DNA of 23,967 nt. Source: Dimargaris cristalligena. Its lineage: Eukaryota > Kickxellomycota > Dimargaritomycetes > Dimargaritales > Dimargaritaceae. Position 1 is the stretch's first letter; each line of letters opens with the position of its first letter. Positions 11,601 to 20,213 of the stretch are shown piece by piece. Both the position numbers and the translations under genes were made by a program. The notes under the pieces are model-generated. The model was not told where the DNA came from, did not search any database, and worked only from the letters and a program-made list of their open reading frames with translations. Location: positions 1 through 23,967 of the forward strand of contig JANBQC010000439.1 in assembly GCA_027576995.1 (NCBI GenBank), given 5' to 3'.

Positions 11601-12456
11601 ATGGCGGCTGGTCGTCTGGACGACTTTGGTTCTGCCGATTCGACCCGTCCGCTTCCATGGCTGGAAAAGGCTCTTCGGCAGTATCGGCATTATTAACCGC
11701 CTCATCCACTGCACCATCGCTGGCATGTTCATCCAAGGCAACCGAATACGACGTTAAAAGCGAGCGGAATTTGGGACCAAACACCCCGGCAATCCGGTCC
11801 AACCACAGGGGCTTGCCATTACTCTGGAACACCATTTGAGAGGCCGTCCCTTGCTTAGCAGTCTGATGTGATACCACCAGCCGAGTTCCGGCGCAAACGG
11901 CCCCGTACGCCTCCAGCACGGCCATACAGCGCGCATATTCCCGCCGGATCGTTTTTTTAAACTGTGTGTACCGGACCGGCCACTGGGCGAAGAGTTGGCT
12001 CAGCGTAATCGTGGTGCCCACCTCCCGGGCAATGGCGGTTTGGCCCTTGAGAACGCCCGTAGAAGCGTAGTCCAGCTGAACACCGCGGGGGGACAGGTCG
12101 GCCGTAGCCGTGGTTACCGTGACGTGAGCCAGGGCGCAGAGGGAACTCAACGCTTCGCCGCGGAAGCCGTACGTTCGCACGGTGGCCAGATCGTCAAAGG
12201 CGCTCAGCTTAGACGTGTAGTGTTTGAGGCACAGGGTAGCGTAGTTGCCCGTGGTGATCCCAGGGCCATTGTCGGACACGCTCACCGACTCCAAGCCGTA
12301 GTCCTTGAATTTGACTTCAATGTGCGTCGCGCCGGCATCGAGACTGTTCTCCACCAGTTCCTTTACGGCCGTGGTTAAATCGATAATGACCTGACCCGAG
12401 CAGATCTTGTGGACTGTGGCGGAGTTAATGGGCTTCAGTAAATTGTCTTGGTCCAT
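8659..12456 (-). CDS. PMS1: DNA mismatch repair MutL protein PMS1 (human PMS2 orthologue), six exons
   Basis: Minus-strand exons are 12456-11320, 11009-10503, 10332-9686, 9464-9295, 9130-8988 and 8763-8659, with GTAAGT or GTAAGC donors, giving 902 residues. The protein pairs with MLH1 to form MutL-alpha in the nucleus, which nicks the error-carrying strand during mismatch repair. The GHKL ATPase domain shows VKELVENSLDAGAT (31-44, with Glu36 and Asn37), DNGPGI (62-67) and GFRGEAL (97-103). The middle, about residues 400-700, is a low-complexity acidic and serine-rich linker. The C-terminal domain has QFNLGFII and the metal-dependent endonuclease motif DQHASDEKFNFE (738-749), fitting DQHA-x2-E-x4-E. 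It also has ACRKS (850-854) and CPHGRPTMRH (882-891), so it looks catalytically competent. The start MDQDNLLKPI was preferred to an in-frame ATG 30 codons upstream because PMS1/PMS2 proteins begin just before the I-N-x-x-x-V-x-K-I block. An insert at about residues 275-330 of the ATPase domain is hydrophilic. Confidence 0.97.
9191..9212. repeat. (TA)11 microsatellite in PMS1 intron 4
   Basis: Eleven uninterrupted TA units lie inside the 164-base intron between PMS1 exons 4 and 5. Dinucleotide runs like this are length-variable; it does not touch coding sequence or splice sites. Confidence 0.95.
9474..9498. repeat. Nine-base tandem repeat next to the PMS1 exon 4 acceptor
   Basis: GAAATTATC occurs twice exactly, followed by a seven-base partial third copy. 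On the coding strand it reads as GATAATTTC units directly upstream of the 3' splice site of intron 3 (acceptor ends at 9465), supplying T-rich sequence where a polypyrimidine tract is expected. Confidence 0.85.
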
Positions 12457-13896
12457 AATGAGGGGAATGTAAATGTGGAGACTTCGAGGCACGCGAATGT
12501 GAAGAAATGGAGAGTGGTGTATAGGTAATAGAGCCCCGATGGCCAAATCGGAAATGCGGAGTGGAAAAGGAGGCCCTCAGGTTAAAAAATGGCCGAAAAG
12601 ACTGCCTTAGCGCCAAATAACCGAAAATGGTAAACACAGTCCTATAGTTAGTGTTAATTATTTAGAATAAAAGTTTATACAACTCTCCAGCACATGAAAA
12701 ATAAACGAAATTAACGATTGACTCGCTTATTTACCAGTGTGGGGGGCAGTCCCGAGTGGTAAACGGGCGATATGATTCACCGGAGTGGAAATACAACTGA
12801 ATGCCCGCCTAGAGTGACAAGCCAATGCTATCCGTTTAGTATATAGAATAATGCCGCGGGTAATGTTAATTCAACAAATTTAGTTAAAATATTTAAAAGG
12901 TATTTTTCGAAAGGAAAGTAAAGTAATATTGAACTGCGGCAGAAGATATCCGTGTTAATATAGCTGGTCGAACTATAGCCAGTAAACAATATAACCAGCC
13001 TATAGTCATTGGTTTAAGTCCCTTTCATTCCTAACAACCCTATGGATAGACTACGGCCTATTGCTCAGATTTAACCAGCCAATTGTCTGGACCAAAATAG
13101 TCGCTAGTAGTCTAGCATCATTGCGCAGCTGGTATTCCGAATCCAATGGCACCTTCGGATGTACAATAGAGCTAGCCCTGGCGTGTTTTACTCCAAAAGT
13201 TCAGCAGCTCACTTATAAGCGTATATAGGCGAGTCTCTATTATTTTAAAGGGCCATGAGCTTTGCCAATAGCAAACATTGCGCCTTGTAGTAAAATGGCG
13301 GTCCTGAACGCCCCAGTCTATCTATTGACACACCTACCAAACGCATATGGCTCGTTTGCCATTCCATACCACCCGCTTCGCATTTTTTTGAGTAAACCAC
13401 CGGTATTATCCATAGCCAAGTAGACCAGTTGGACATTCGAAGGAAGGATCAGCTTAATTGCCTTCCCAAATCAAGTAAGGGCAGCCAGCTCAATGTCATT
13501 GTGAGGCCATCGTGGATAAAATATAATGGTGCTTTAGTTGAATTTCTCCTTAGTAGTGGTCAGGGAATATACCGGGTTTGATTACGTAACAACTAGTCGG
13601 TGGTGACCACCATGAAACAACAGCAATAATAATAATAAAGAAAAACATAGTGAGAATGGTGGAAAATAAGAGCTAATAAAAGAGAGAGAGAGAAAAATAA
13701 GAAGAACAGGGGCAACTACGTAAATATATATAGGCATGGGTGTACATAGGTAGGAAGACAGTGGACTAGGCTGGTAAAATGGGAGGGGGGTGACAGAATC
13801 CATTTGTGAGCAAGCTCTGCGCCCAGTTTGTAGTTAAGAATCTTATCTCAGTCAATCTTGTTACAAGTGATGGGCATGTTCCATCACAGACCCTTG
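12457..13896. other. Intergenic region upstream of PMS1
   Basis: This runs from the PMS1 start to the 5' LTR of the copia element. It is AT-rich, especially 12640-13080, and has no frame with recognisable content; frames at 13245-13436 and 13582-13803 (minus) look like chance. The PMS1 promoter must lie in the first few hundred bases, but I see no defined element. Confidence 0.5.
13625..13692. repeat. Simple-sequence cluster: (AAT)4 and (AG)6
   Basis: Four AAT units at 13625-13636 and six AG units at 13681-13692 lie within an A-rich, purine-rich patch. No function is indicated. Confidence 0.8.
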
Positions 13897-14258
13897 TGTT
13901 GAAGAATATGGAAGAAATTCAAACCAGCTGTATAAGGTTTTACATAATACATGTATAGGCGAATATATATAAGAATATCTTTTAACCAGTAATATTGGCC
14001 TCATCCAATGGATTTTTAGTTTTACAGCCTGAATGAACTTCTCCCATATGTTCCTACATATTCTTTATCCTATCCTGTTTCACCCAATTATGATAGTTTA
14101 TTCTGCTGTCATGAGATCATTTATGTTAGCCACTTATATTTCACCCCACCAAAGTTACAGTTCAATAAAACTAACCACCTAGAGGCACCTACTGTCCTCC
14201 AGCTACTTTCTTCCCTTACTTCTAGTTTTATTTTCTTTATGTCCTTAGTATTCTAATA
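13897..14258 (+). repeat. 5' LTR of the copia element
   Basis: It begins TGTTGAAGAATAT and ends TATTCTAATA. Comparison with the antisense copy at 16432-16653 shows that the ancestral end was TTCCAACA, so the original LTR had matching TGTTG...CAACA termini, as in Ty1/copia LTRs. The match between the copies covers about 14048-14258 (mirror 16432-16640) and the first 13 bases; about 140 bases in between are present only here. The primer-binding site follows at the very next base, which identifies this as the element's own 5' LTR. The five bases before it (CCTTG) cannot be tested as a target duplication because the 3' LTR is missing. Confidence 0.88.
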
Positions 14259-14273
14259 GGTTATGAGACCTGC
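14259..14273 (+). promoter_or_regulatory. Primer-binding site for a half initiator tRNA-Met
   Basis: GGTTATGAGACCTGC directly abuts the LTR end. It is complementary at 14 of 15 positions to the anticodon-stem-loop segment GCAGGGCTCATAACC of yeast-type initiator tRNA-Met, not to the tRNA 3' end. Drosophila copia and yeast Ty5 are known to prime from a 5' half of initiator tRNA-Met in exactly this way. The single mismatch may be decay or the host's own tRNA sequence. Confidence 0.82.
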
Positions 14274-14602
14274 TTATGCATATTTATCTTTTTATCTTTG
14301 AAATAATCATACATACATGCATTAACTACTTGTATATACCTACATAATAGTGTATTATTCCCAATCAATTGCATATTTGTGCCTTTGTAGCTAGCATAAA
14401 CTTTTACTTTACTTTATTTTTATCCATTGACTCTATCTGTCTCTTTTATCTATTTAGAGATACTTTTAAGTCTTTTCCTATATCTACCCATCTAGTTTTT
14501 GGTATTTTCATCTATCCTACCACTAGTGGATTCCCTTTAAACCCTTTAAAAATTATTAAAAACCATACATCCATCCATCCAATGATTGGTTAATTCTTTA
14601 TA
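14274..14602 (+). other. Untranslated leader of the copia element
   Basis: This is AT-rich sequence between the primer-binding site and the gag start. The frame at 14369-14593 has no retrotransposon motif and is probably chance. Packaging signals may lie here but cannot be recognised by eye. Confidence 0.55.
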
Positions 14603-15376
14603 ATGAATCTCCCCCCTCCTTCTACCTTTAATGGTACAAACTATGATGACTGGAGCATCCAAATGCAAAGTCACCTTAACTTGAATAACCTCTGGGAAGT
14701 TATTGAAGCCCCCTTTCTAACCCTCATTATAACTACTGAAGATGAGAAGGCTAAGTTTGATTCCACTAAGTTCTGGCATAAGAAAGACCACCTGGCCAAG
14801 CTCAAGATCCAAGGCTCTGCCACTGCTGATATGCTTCTAACCATCAGGTCCTGCCCATCTATGAATGTAATATGGAGTACCCTGGACAGTGCTTTCAACT
14901 CAAACAAGGCCTTGCATACCCTGGAGCTCTACCAACAACTTTTCAACCTACATCAGGATAATGAGACCCCAGTCCAGATAGCCAATAAGGTATAGCAACT
15001 CTACAGTGAAACTGAGAGCCTCAAACTAGGTAAGGAAATAATCTGCTCCCTGATCCTTATCAACTCCATGAGATAGGAAGAGTTTGCAACTCAAATTGTG
15101 ATTTTCAACTCTACTAAAATTTTTAATCTGAAGTTTTCCAATGTCAGGGATAGTCTTTACAGAGACTATTTACACCAAGAACAAACCCCCCTTGTGTCTA
15201 GTTCCTCTGCCCTTATAGCCAGTTTCAATAAACCTGTGGCCCTTAAAAAGGTCAAAGGGAAAAAGGGGAAACCCTCTGGAAAGTACTGTGACTACCACCA
15301 CTCAAGCTCCCTACACCTCCCCACCATGAACAAGAACCTCAATAATCTGGCCTGGCCCTCAAGGCCTCTGCCTTAA
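14603..15376 (+). pseudogene. copia gag remnant
   Basis: The frame opens MNLPPPSTFNGTNYDDW, typical of copia Gag N-termini (F-x-G-x-N-Y-x-x-W), followed by LNLNNLWEVIEA. It continues in one frame through TAG stops at 14993 and 15074 to a TAA at 15374. The basic stretch VKGKKGKPSGKYCDYHH near 15250-15300 sits where the CCHC zinc knuckle belongs, but only one Cys and scattered His remain. Gag would form the particle coat and bind element RNA. Both TAG stops could have arisen from CAG by one C-to-T change. The following protease region is in a different frame. Confidence 0.85.
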
Positions 15377-15399
15377 AGGCAAATCTAACTAAGACTTAG

Positions 15400-16431
15400 T
15401 ATATCAATTCTGGTGCAAGTGGCCATTTCTACCCTTACTTAGAACTCTTTGAGGAATTCAAACCCTCTAAGACCTCCATCACCATTGCCAACAACAGTAC
15501 AGTACCTATCCTGGGTCAAGGCAACATCCAGGTTACCCTTACTAGCTCCACTGGTAAACCTGTAATTGTCACTCTCTTTGACATTGGTTTCTGCCCTCAG
15601 CTCAGTTTTAGCCTTTTTTTGGTCAAAGCAGCAACAAAGAAAAGTACAAGTATCAATTTCACTTCTGATACTTGTGAGATCACTCTCCCTAATGGGATGT
15701 CCTTTTATGCAGGGGCATATACACATACATATATCATAAAAATGAGGTATCCTGGACAAAATTTCACCCCCAAAGCCCTAATTTCAAAGGAAAATTCAAT
15801 TCAACAGGCCCATATCAACTTAGGCTATGTTAATTATCCCTTCCTGATTCAGGTAGCCAAGTCTAGCCTACTGCCAGGTGTTGATTTAACCACTTCCAAG
15901 GGTATCTAACCCTGTGAAACTTGTTTAATTAACAAGGCAACTCACCTACCCTTCTCTGGCAGGCTGGACCCTATGTTCTCTATACCGGAGGTAATTCACA
16001 CTGATGTAGCTGGCCCCATGCCAGTCAGAATAATGAAAGAACAATACTACTTTGTCTCTTTTATTGACCAGTTTTCAAGAATGGCTTATATCAGTTTGAT
16101 TAAATATAAACCTGATGTACCCCAGGCACTGGACTAGTATTTAAAGTATATGAATAATCAGTTTAGTAAATTTCCCAAAGAAATTTATTCTGATAATAGT
16201 GGTAAGTACATCCCCCATCAATTTGCTACTATCCTCAGGGAATATGGAATTACTCATTCCACTACTGCACCTTACTCCCCTCAACAAAATGGTATTACTG
16301 AAAGGTTCAATCGAACTGTTCACTCCACTGTAAAATGTATGCTTAATGAAAAGGGTATACCCAAATCCCTTTGGGGGGAAGCCCTTCTGGCCACTACCAT
16401 AATTTAGAATAGGATTCCAAGTCCTAAAATT
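15400..16431 (+). pseudogene. copia protease and integrase remnant
   Basis: The frame starts at YINSGASGHF, the aspartic-protease active site, with the catalytic Asp replaced by Asn (D-S-G to N-S-G). A GAG-pre-integrase zinc region follows, with HINLGYVNY and CETCLINKATHLPF (HHCC pattern). The integrase core follows: IHTDVAGP (first Asp), YSDNSGKYI (second Asp) and YSPQQNGITERFNRTV (catalytic Glu). All of this is in one frame, different from gag, and broken by TAA at 15907 and TAG at 16135 and 16405. It ends at NRIPSPKI, where the antisense solo LTR has inserted. The integrase triad itself is preserved. Confidence 0.9.
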
Positions 16432-16653
16432 TGTTGGAATACTAAGGATGTAAAGAAAATAAAACTGGAAGTAAGGGAAGAAAGTAGCTAGAGGACAGTA
16501 GGTGCCTCTAGGTGGTTAGTTTTATTAAACTGTAATTTCAATGGGGTGAAATATAAGTGGCTAACATAAATGATCTCATGATAGCTGAATAAACTAACAT
16601 AATTGGGTGAAACAGGATAAGATAAAGAACACATAGGAATATATTCTTCAATA
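16432..16653 (-). mobile_element. Antisense solo LTR of the copia family inside its own relative
   Basis: It begins TGTTGGAATA and ends TTCAATA on the plus strand, and is the reverse complement of the 5' LTR at 13897-14258 apart from an internal gap of about 140 bases. It is flanked by the 5-base target duplication AAATT (16427-16431 and 16654-16658). Taking out the insertion with one duplicate rejoins NRIPSPKI to the downstream TPHLCWYG block in frame, the position of the conserved T-P-x-E-L-W-Y-G motif after the integrase core. This fixes both boundaries. No internal retrotransposon sequence is left, so it is a solo LTR formed by LTR-LTR recombination. Confidence 0.9.
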
Positions 16654-16658
16654 AAATT

Positions 16659-18726
16659 AGTGATGACACTCCCCATTTATGCTGGTATGGCTAACTACTA
16701 GATCTTACATGACTTCACCAGTTTAGGTCCAAGGCAATTATCAAAACCAACAATCATCACTCCCAAAAGTTACAACCAACTTCAAAGAAGCTCCTCTACA
16801 TGGGGCTAACTGCCAACCTGAAAAACTACAAGTTTTTTGACCCCCAGTCAAACAAGGTCATTGTCAGTCATGATGCATATTTTTTGTCTAATTCCCTGGC
16901 TTCCTGGACTCCAGAACAGCCATCCCCATCAAAAACCATCCAGAATCAAGCCCAGAATACCTCCAGTTGCTAATATTACCTCCCTGATGAGGATTCAGGC
17001 TTAAATTTGCCTATTCATGCATCCCATGCATCTCATGCACCTCCTGTAGTAGTGATTGTACCTACGACAATGGATATTTCTAACTAATCCAACTATAGTT
17101 CTGAAATTTATCCAGTAGTATCCACTGCACCCCAGGTCATTAATATAAGTAATCTTAGTATGGAATTAAGCCCACATACTTTAAGTGGTATCCCTGTAGA
17201 CCTAAATCTTGATCCAAATGACTGGGAACTTGAATCTGAACTAAGGAATCCAATATCACCCATCAGGTCCCTGTACCTATCCAATTTAACTACAGAACAC
17301 CTGTCCCTGGCCCCCAGGTTATTCCCTTAAAAAAGAATCATTCCAAAAGGTCAAAACAACTACAATTGGTGACTCCGTGACTGTCCAAATGTATCTGTGG
17401 CATTCCTCCCTCTCCCTCTCCCAACCCCAATACTCCTTCCAATTTAGCTTTTCTGGCCATGGATGGTCCACAGTCATACTCCCTGGCCATGAAGGATCAG
17501 TTCCATAAGGAATGTCAGTCAGCCATTGACCTTGAACTCAAGTCTATGGCTGAAAATAAAGTCTGGGACTTAGTACCTCATCTAAAAAAACTCCAAAGTT
17601 TTACCCTATTACTGGGTTTTTATTATTGTTGGCCCTCCTAATCTAACTTAATCCAGACCTAAAGAGTGCCCACCCTTATTAGGCCTTATAGTACCATATT
17701 AACCCTCCCATAGTTACCCCTGGTACTATGGGGCCATCATTTATTATATAACCCCACTCATTCTAACCCCAATGCTTTGCACCCCAAACACTCAACTTAC
17801 CAATCCAAGACTCTTCCAGTTCCCATGAGAGTCTTCCTGATGCAAAGCCATCCGGTTGGGCCCTTTACCTATTTGCACCTTAGTCTTAGTCATATTCCCC
17901 TTGGGACCTCCCTCTGGAACCATCCCTGCATATATAACTGGGCCCAATGGGGCCTGGTTCAACTCTTTAGCTTATTCATATCCCCCAGTTTACCTCAATA
18001 AACTCCATATATACTCATCCCCTTGTACTAACTAGTAAATGTGCCTACTGCATGTCCCTGACATTTACCTGCATCTGTCCTCTATTAGTTAGTACTATGT
18101 CCCCATCCTAACAATAGTAGCCTGCTTGGCAGAACCTAAGCCCCACCTACCATTAGAAGCCTATCCTTGGGACTCTTGATGGACTAAGAGTAGTTAATCT
18201 GGGTGACAATTACCAAGTGGCACCCTGATGGTACTATTGAGCATTACAAGGCCCAACTAGTTATCAAGGGATTCCATCAGCATGAAGGAATTGACTATAA
18301 TGAAGTATTTGTACCTGTAGTTCACTACTCTAGCATCAGGATTCTCTTAGCACTTACTACCAAGTACTAACTTTTTATTTATCAAATAGATGTACAAACT
18401 GTGTTTTTGAATAGCAAAATTGATAAAGAAGTTTTTATTGAACCTCCTGAGGGATCCCAGATCCCCAAACACTCTGTCTGCAAGCTTAACCATAGTCTGT
18501 ATAGACTCAAGCAATCTCTAAGACTCTGGAATTAAACACTTGATGAGTTTTTGCTGTCTTGTGACATTTTAAAGTGTGAACTTGATCATAGTATTTATGC
18601 CAGGATTCAAGGAAACCTATGTACATACCTAGCTATATATGTTAATGACATTCTTATTGTCTCATCTGAGCTTTCTGGCATGGATTAGGTTAAATAACAA
18701 CTCAATGCCAGATTCCCAATGACTGA
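16659..18726 (+). pseudogene. copia integrase C-terminal and reverse transcriptase remnant
   Basis: After TPHLCWYG comes QKLQPTSKKLLYMG and YKFFDPQSNKVIVSHDAYF, the usual end of the copia integrase region (x-F-D-P-x-S-x-K-V-I-V-S-x-D). A degenerate Pro/Ser linker follows to about 17450. RT starts at about 17459 (MKDQFHKECQSAIDLELKSM, then NKVWDLVP), is cut by the solo LTR at 17627-18208, and resumes at ITKWHPDGTIEHYKAQLVIKGF. Then come IDVQTVFLNSKIDKEVFIEPPEG and AIYVNDILIVSS. The catalytic Y-V-D-D box reads YVND. RT stops at RFPMTD, where the next LTR begins; the RNase H part is missing. Several stops and frameshifts mean no product. Confidence 0.88.
17627..18208 (+). mobile_element. Solo LTR, second family (582 bases), inserted in RT
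   Basis: It begins TGTTGGCCC and ends GGGTGACA. The flanks ATTAT (17622-17626) and ATTAC (18209-18213) are a 5-base target duplication with one change. Removal with one duplicate rejoins YYWVF to ITKWHPDG, exactly the canonical copia RT join, so the boundaries are secure. Inside, TATATAA at 17931-17937 is followed 66 bases later by AATAAA at 17997-18002, as expected for the U3/R boundary of a plus-strand LTR. It shares no obvious similarity with the copia family LTR above. Confidence 0.88.
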
Positions 18727-19310
18727 TATTGGCCCTTCTAATCTACCTTAATCTGGACACTATGCTATCCACCCTTATTAGGCCTTATAGTACCATAATA
18801 ACCTTCCCATAGTCACCCCTGGTACTATGAGATCACCCTATAGTATATAACCCTTCCCCTTCTGGACTCTACTTCTTTACACTAATTACTCAAGTATTAA
18901 TCCAAAGACTCTTCCAGTTACCATCAGAGTCTTCCAGATACTAGCAGCCATCTGGTCAGCTTAATTACCTATACCTTAGTCTTAGTAGTATTTTATCCTT
19001 GGGACCCCCCTCTGGAGTTGTCCCTGTATATATATAACCATGCCCCATTGGGACCAGTTAGATTCCTTAGCTTATCCTTACCCCCTAGTTTACCCCTAAT
19101 AAACCTTATATATACTCACTCCCCTCATACTAACTAGTAAGTGTGCCCACTGCATATCCCTTACCTTTACCTGTACTTAGCCTTTATCAGTTAGTATCAT
19201 GTCCTGTACCTGATGCCAGTAGCCCACGTGGCCAAGCCTAAGCCCTGCCTACTATTAAAAGCCTATCCGCAGGACCCTTGTGAGACTTAGAGTGGTTAAC
19301 CCAGGCAACA
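18727..19310 (+). mobile_element. Second copy of the 582-base LTR family
   Basis: Colinear with 17627-18208 over its whole length but visibly diverged, with shared blocks such as CACCCTTATTAGGCCTTATAGTACC. It starts TATTGGCCC, a one-base change from TGTTGG, and ends GGCAACA, keeping the canonical CAACA. TATA (19027-19037) and AATAAA (19098-19103) have the same spacing as in the other copy. The flanks ACTGA and GTTGA match at only three of five bases, and the sequence after it does not clearly continue the RT frame. So it may be an old solo insertion or a junction left by a deletion. Confidence 0.8.
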
Positions 19311-19708
19311 GTTGAAAAATATGACTTCCAATGAATAGGTCACTATTAGTTTTCCTCTGTAGGATGCAAATATCTTTTGTGTGCCCTCAGACATAGTATG
19401 AATACTAATTATATTGTAATAATATAAAAAACCCAATGTAATATAAATCTGATAAATGTTTTCAATGACAATATGCTAACAACTTAATAACTGTAATGTT
19501 ATTAAATGTGGCAATGATATAATAAAATTTGACATCATAAATGTTGACAGGACAAAAGCAAACTAAATATTGAATAAAAAATGGATTGAGTAGGACGTGA
19601 TATTAATAAATGATAGTCAATAATAGGATGCTGGATGGTCCTTAATATGTCATAATCGTCAAACTGCTGTATTGTACGAAGTGAAAGTAAGCCCTGATCT
19701 ATTGAAAG
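19311..19708. other. AT-rich intergenic sequence after the nested transposons
   Basis: No gene is visible. The sequence is AT-rich with many short A and T runs. I looked for the missing end of the copia RT, an RNase H motif and a 3' LTR start, and found none that is convincing. The right part is the 3' flank of the small secreted-protein gene. Confidence 0.5.
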
Positions 19709-19996
19709 TTATTTTTTTTTGCCAAAAATATGTGGAACCTTTGTACCTAAAGTAGATAGTTTATTACCCACTTTTTTTACAACATTGGAGGCAGCACCCT
19801 TAAACCTTTGACTTTTGGATTTGGGGAGTTGGGGTTTGTTGGGAGCGGGGGGATGTTCTAGGGCCCATAAATTAGGGTATTTTTCACGACGTTGGGCATC
19901 ATAGGCAGCATTTTCCTCCTTGGTTATTTGGCCTTCCGATTGGATAATGATGGCTATGACAACAAGCGAAACGGCAAACATGGATGAAAGCTTCAT
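19709..19996 (-). CDS. Small cationic secreted protein, function unknown
   Basis: I do not recognise a family. The chosen start at 19996 gives 95 residues with a textbook signal peptide: MKLSS, then FAVSLVVIAIII, with likely cleavage near SEG-QIT at about residue 23. An in-frame ATG at 20053 would add 19 residues before this signal sequence and hide it, so the shorter form is preferred. The mature part of about 72 residues has no Cys and no membrane helix. It runs as an acidic/polar helix-like segment (KEENAAYDAQRREKYPNLW, 25-43), a Pro-rich linker (HPPAPNKPQLPKS, 48-60) and a strongly basic C-terminal third (residues 61-95) ending FGKKK. The basic segment could form an amphipathic helix that binds anionic membranes or polymers; this is inference only. 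It is intronless with a TATA box upstream. Confidence 0.72.
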   Translation of the reverse strand: MKLSSMFAVSLVVIAIIIQSEGQITKEENAAYDAQRREKYPNLWALEHPPAPNKPQLPKSKSQRFKGAASNVVKKVGNKLSTLGTKVPHIFGKKK

Positions 19997-20175
19997 TTTC
20001 AAGGGGCAGTGAAGGAGTGAGAAAAGTTTGGAAAAATAGGAGAAGTTGGTCACAGTAGGGTTGGTTGACTAATATGCTAAGTAATAAAGCTGATGGAAAT
20101 AAAAGTAGGGGGTTTCGATGATTAAATATGGAATCAATGAAATGAAGGTTGGTGAAATGATGATGTGAAGTAGGG

Positions 20176-20213
20176 TGGTCACCGCACGCTTTATATATGT
20201 AATATGGTGACCA
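20176..20213 (-). promoter_or_regulatory. TATA box framed by an 8-base inverted repeat
   Basis: On the minus strand TATATAAAG (plus 20189-20197) is a strong TATA box about 195 bases before the small secreted-protein ATG. It lies between perfect inverted arms TGGTCACC (20176-20183) and GGTGACCA (20206-20213), 22 bases apart. The arms could be a binding site for a dimeric regulator that overlaps the core promoter, but an 8-base pair of arms could also be chance. Confidence 0.4.

Larger units (their letters stand above)
13897..18726 (+). mobile_element. Decayed, 3'-truncated Ty1/copia LTR retrotransposon
   Basis: In order on the plus strand: 5' LTR (13897-14258), primer-binding site, leader, gag, protease, integrase, then reverse transcriptase. 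Protease-integrase-RT is the Ty1/copia order; in Ty3/gypsy elements integrase follows RT. All coding parts carry in-frame stops, so it is dead. It is interrupted by two later solo LTR insertions (16432-16653, antisense, and 17627-18208, sense). It ends at a third LTR (18727-19310). The end of RT, RNase H and the 3' LTR are not found, so age by LTR-LTR divergence cannot be read from this copy. Active-site changes and LTR-end changes are of the C-to-T or G-to-A type. Confidence 0.93.

Noticed and set aside
11995..12378. Plus-strand 127-codon frame.
   Set aside because: Antisense shadow of the PMS1 ATPase domain.
14993..16407. In-frame TAG codons in gag and pol as possible evidence of a recoded stop.
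   Set aside because: TAA stops and frameshifts also break the element, and the host genes here use standard code, so simple decay explains them.
17627..19310. Reading the two 582-base direct repeats as the paired LTRs of one short element with RT inside.
   Set aside because: Removing the first repeat with its 5-base duplication rejoins the copia RT frame exactly, so it is a solo insertion and the RT between belongs to the older element.
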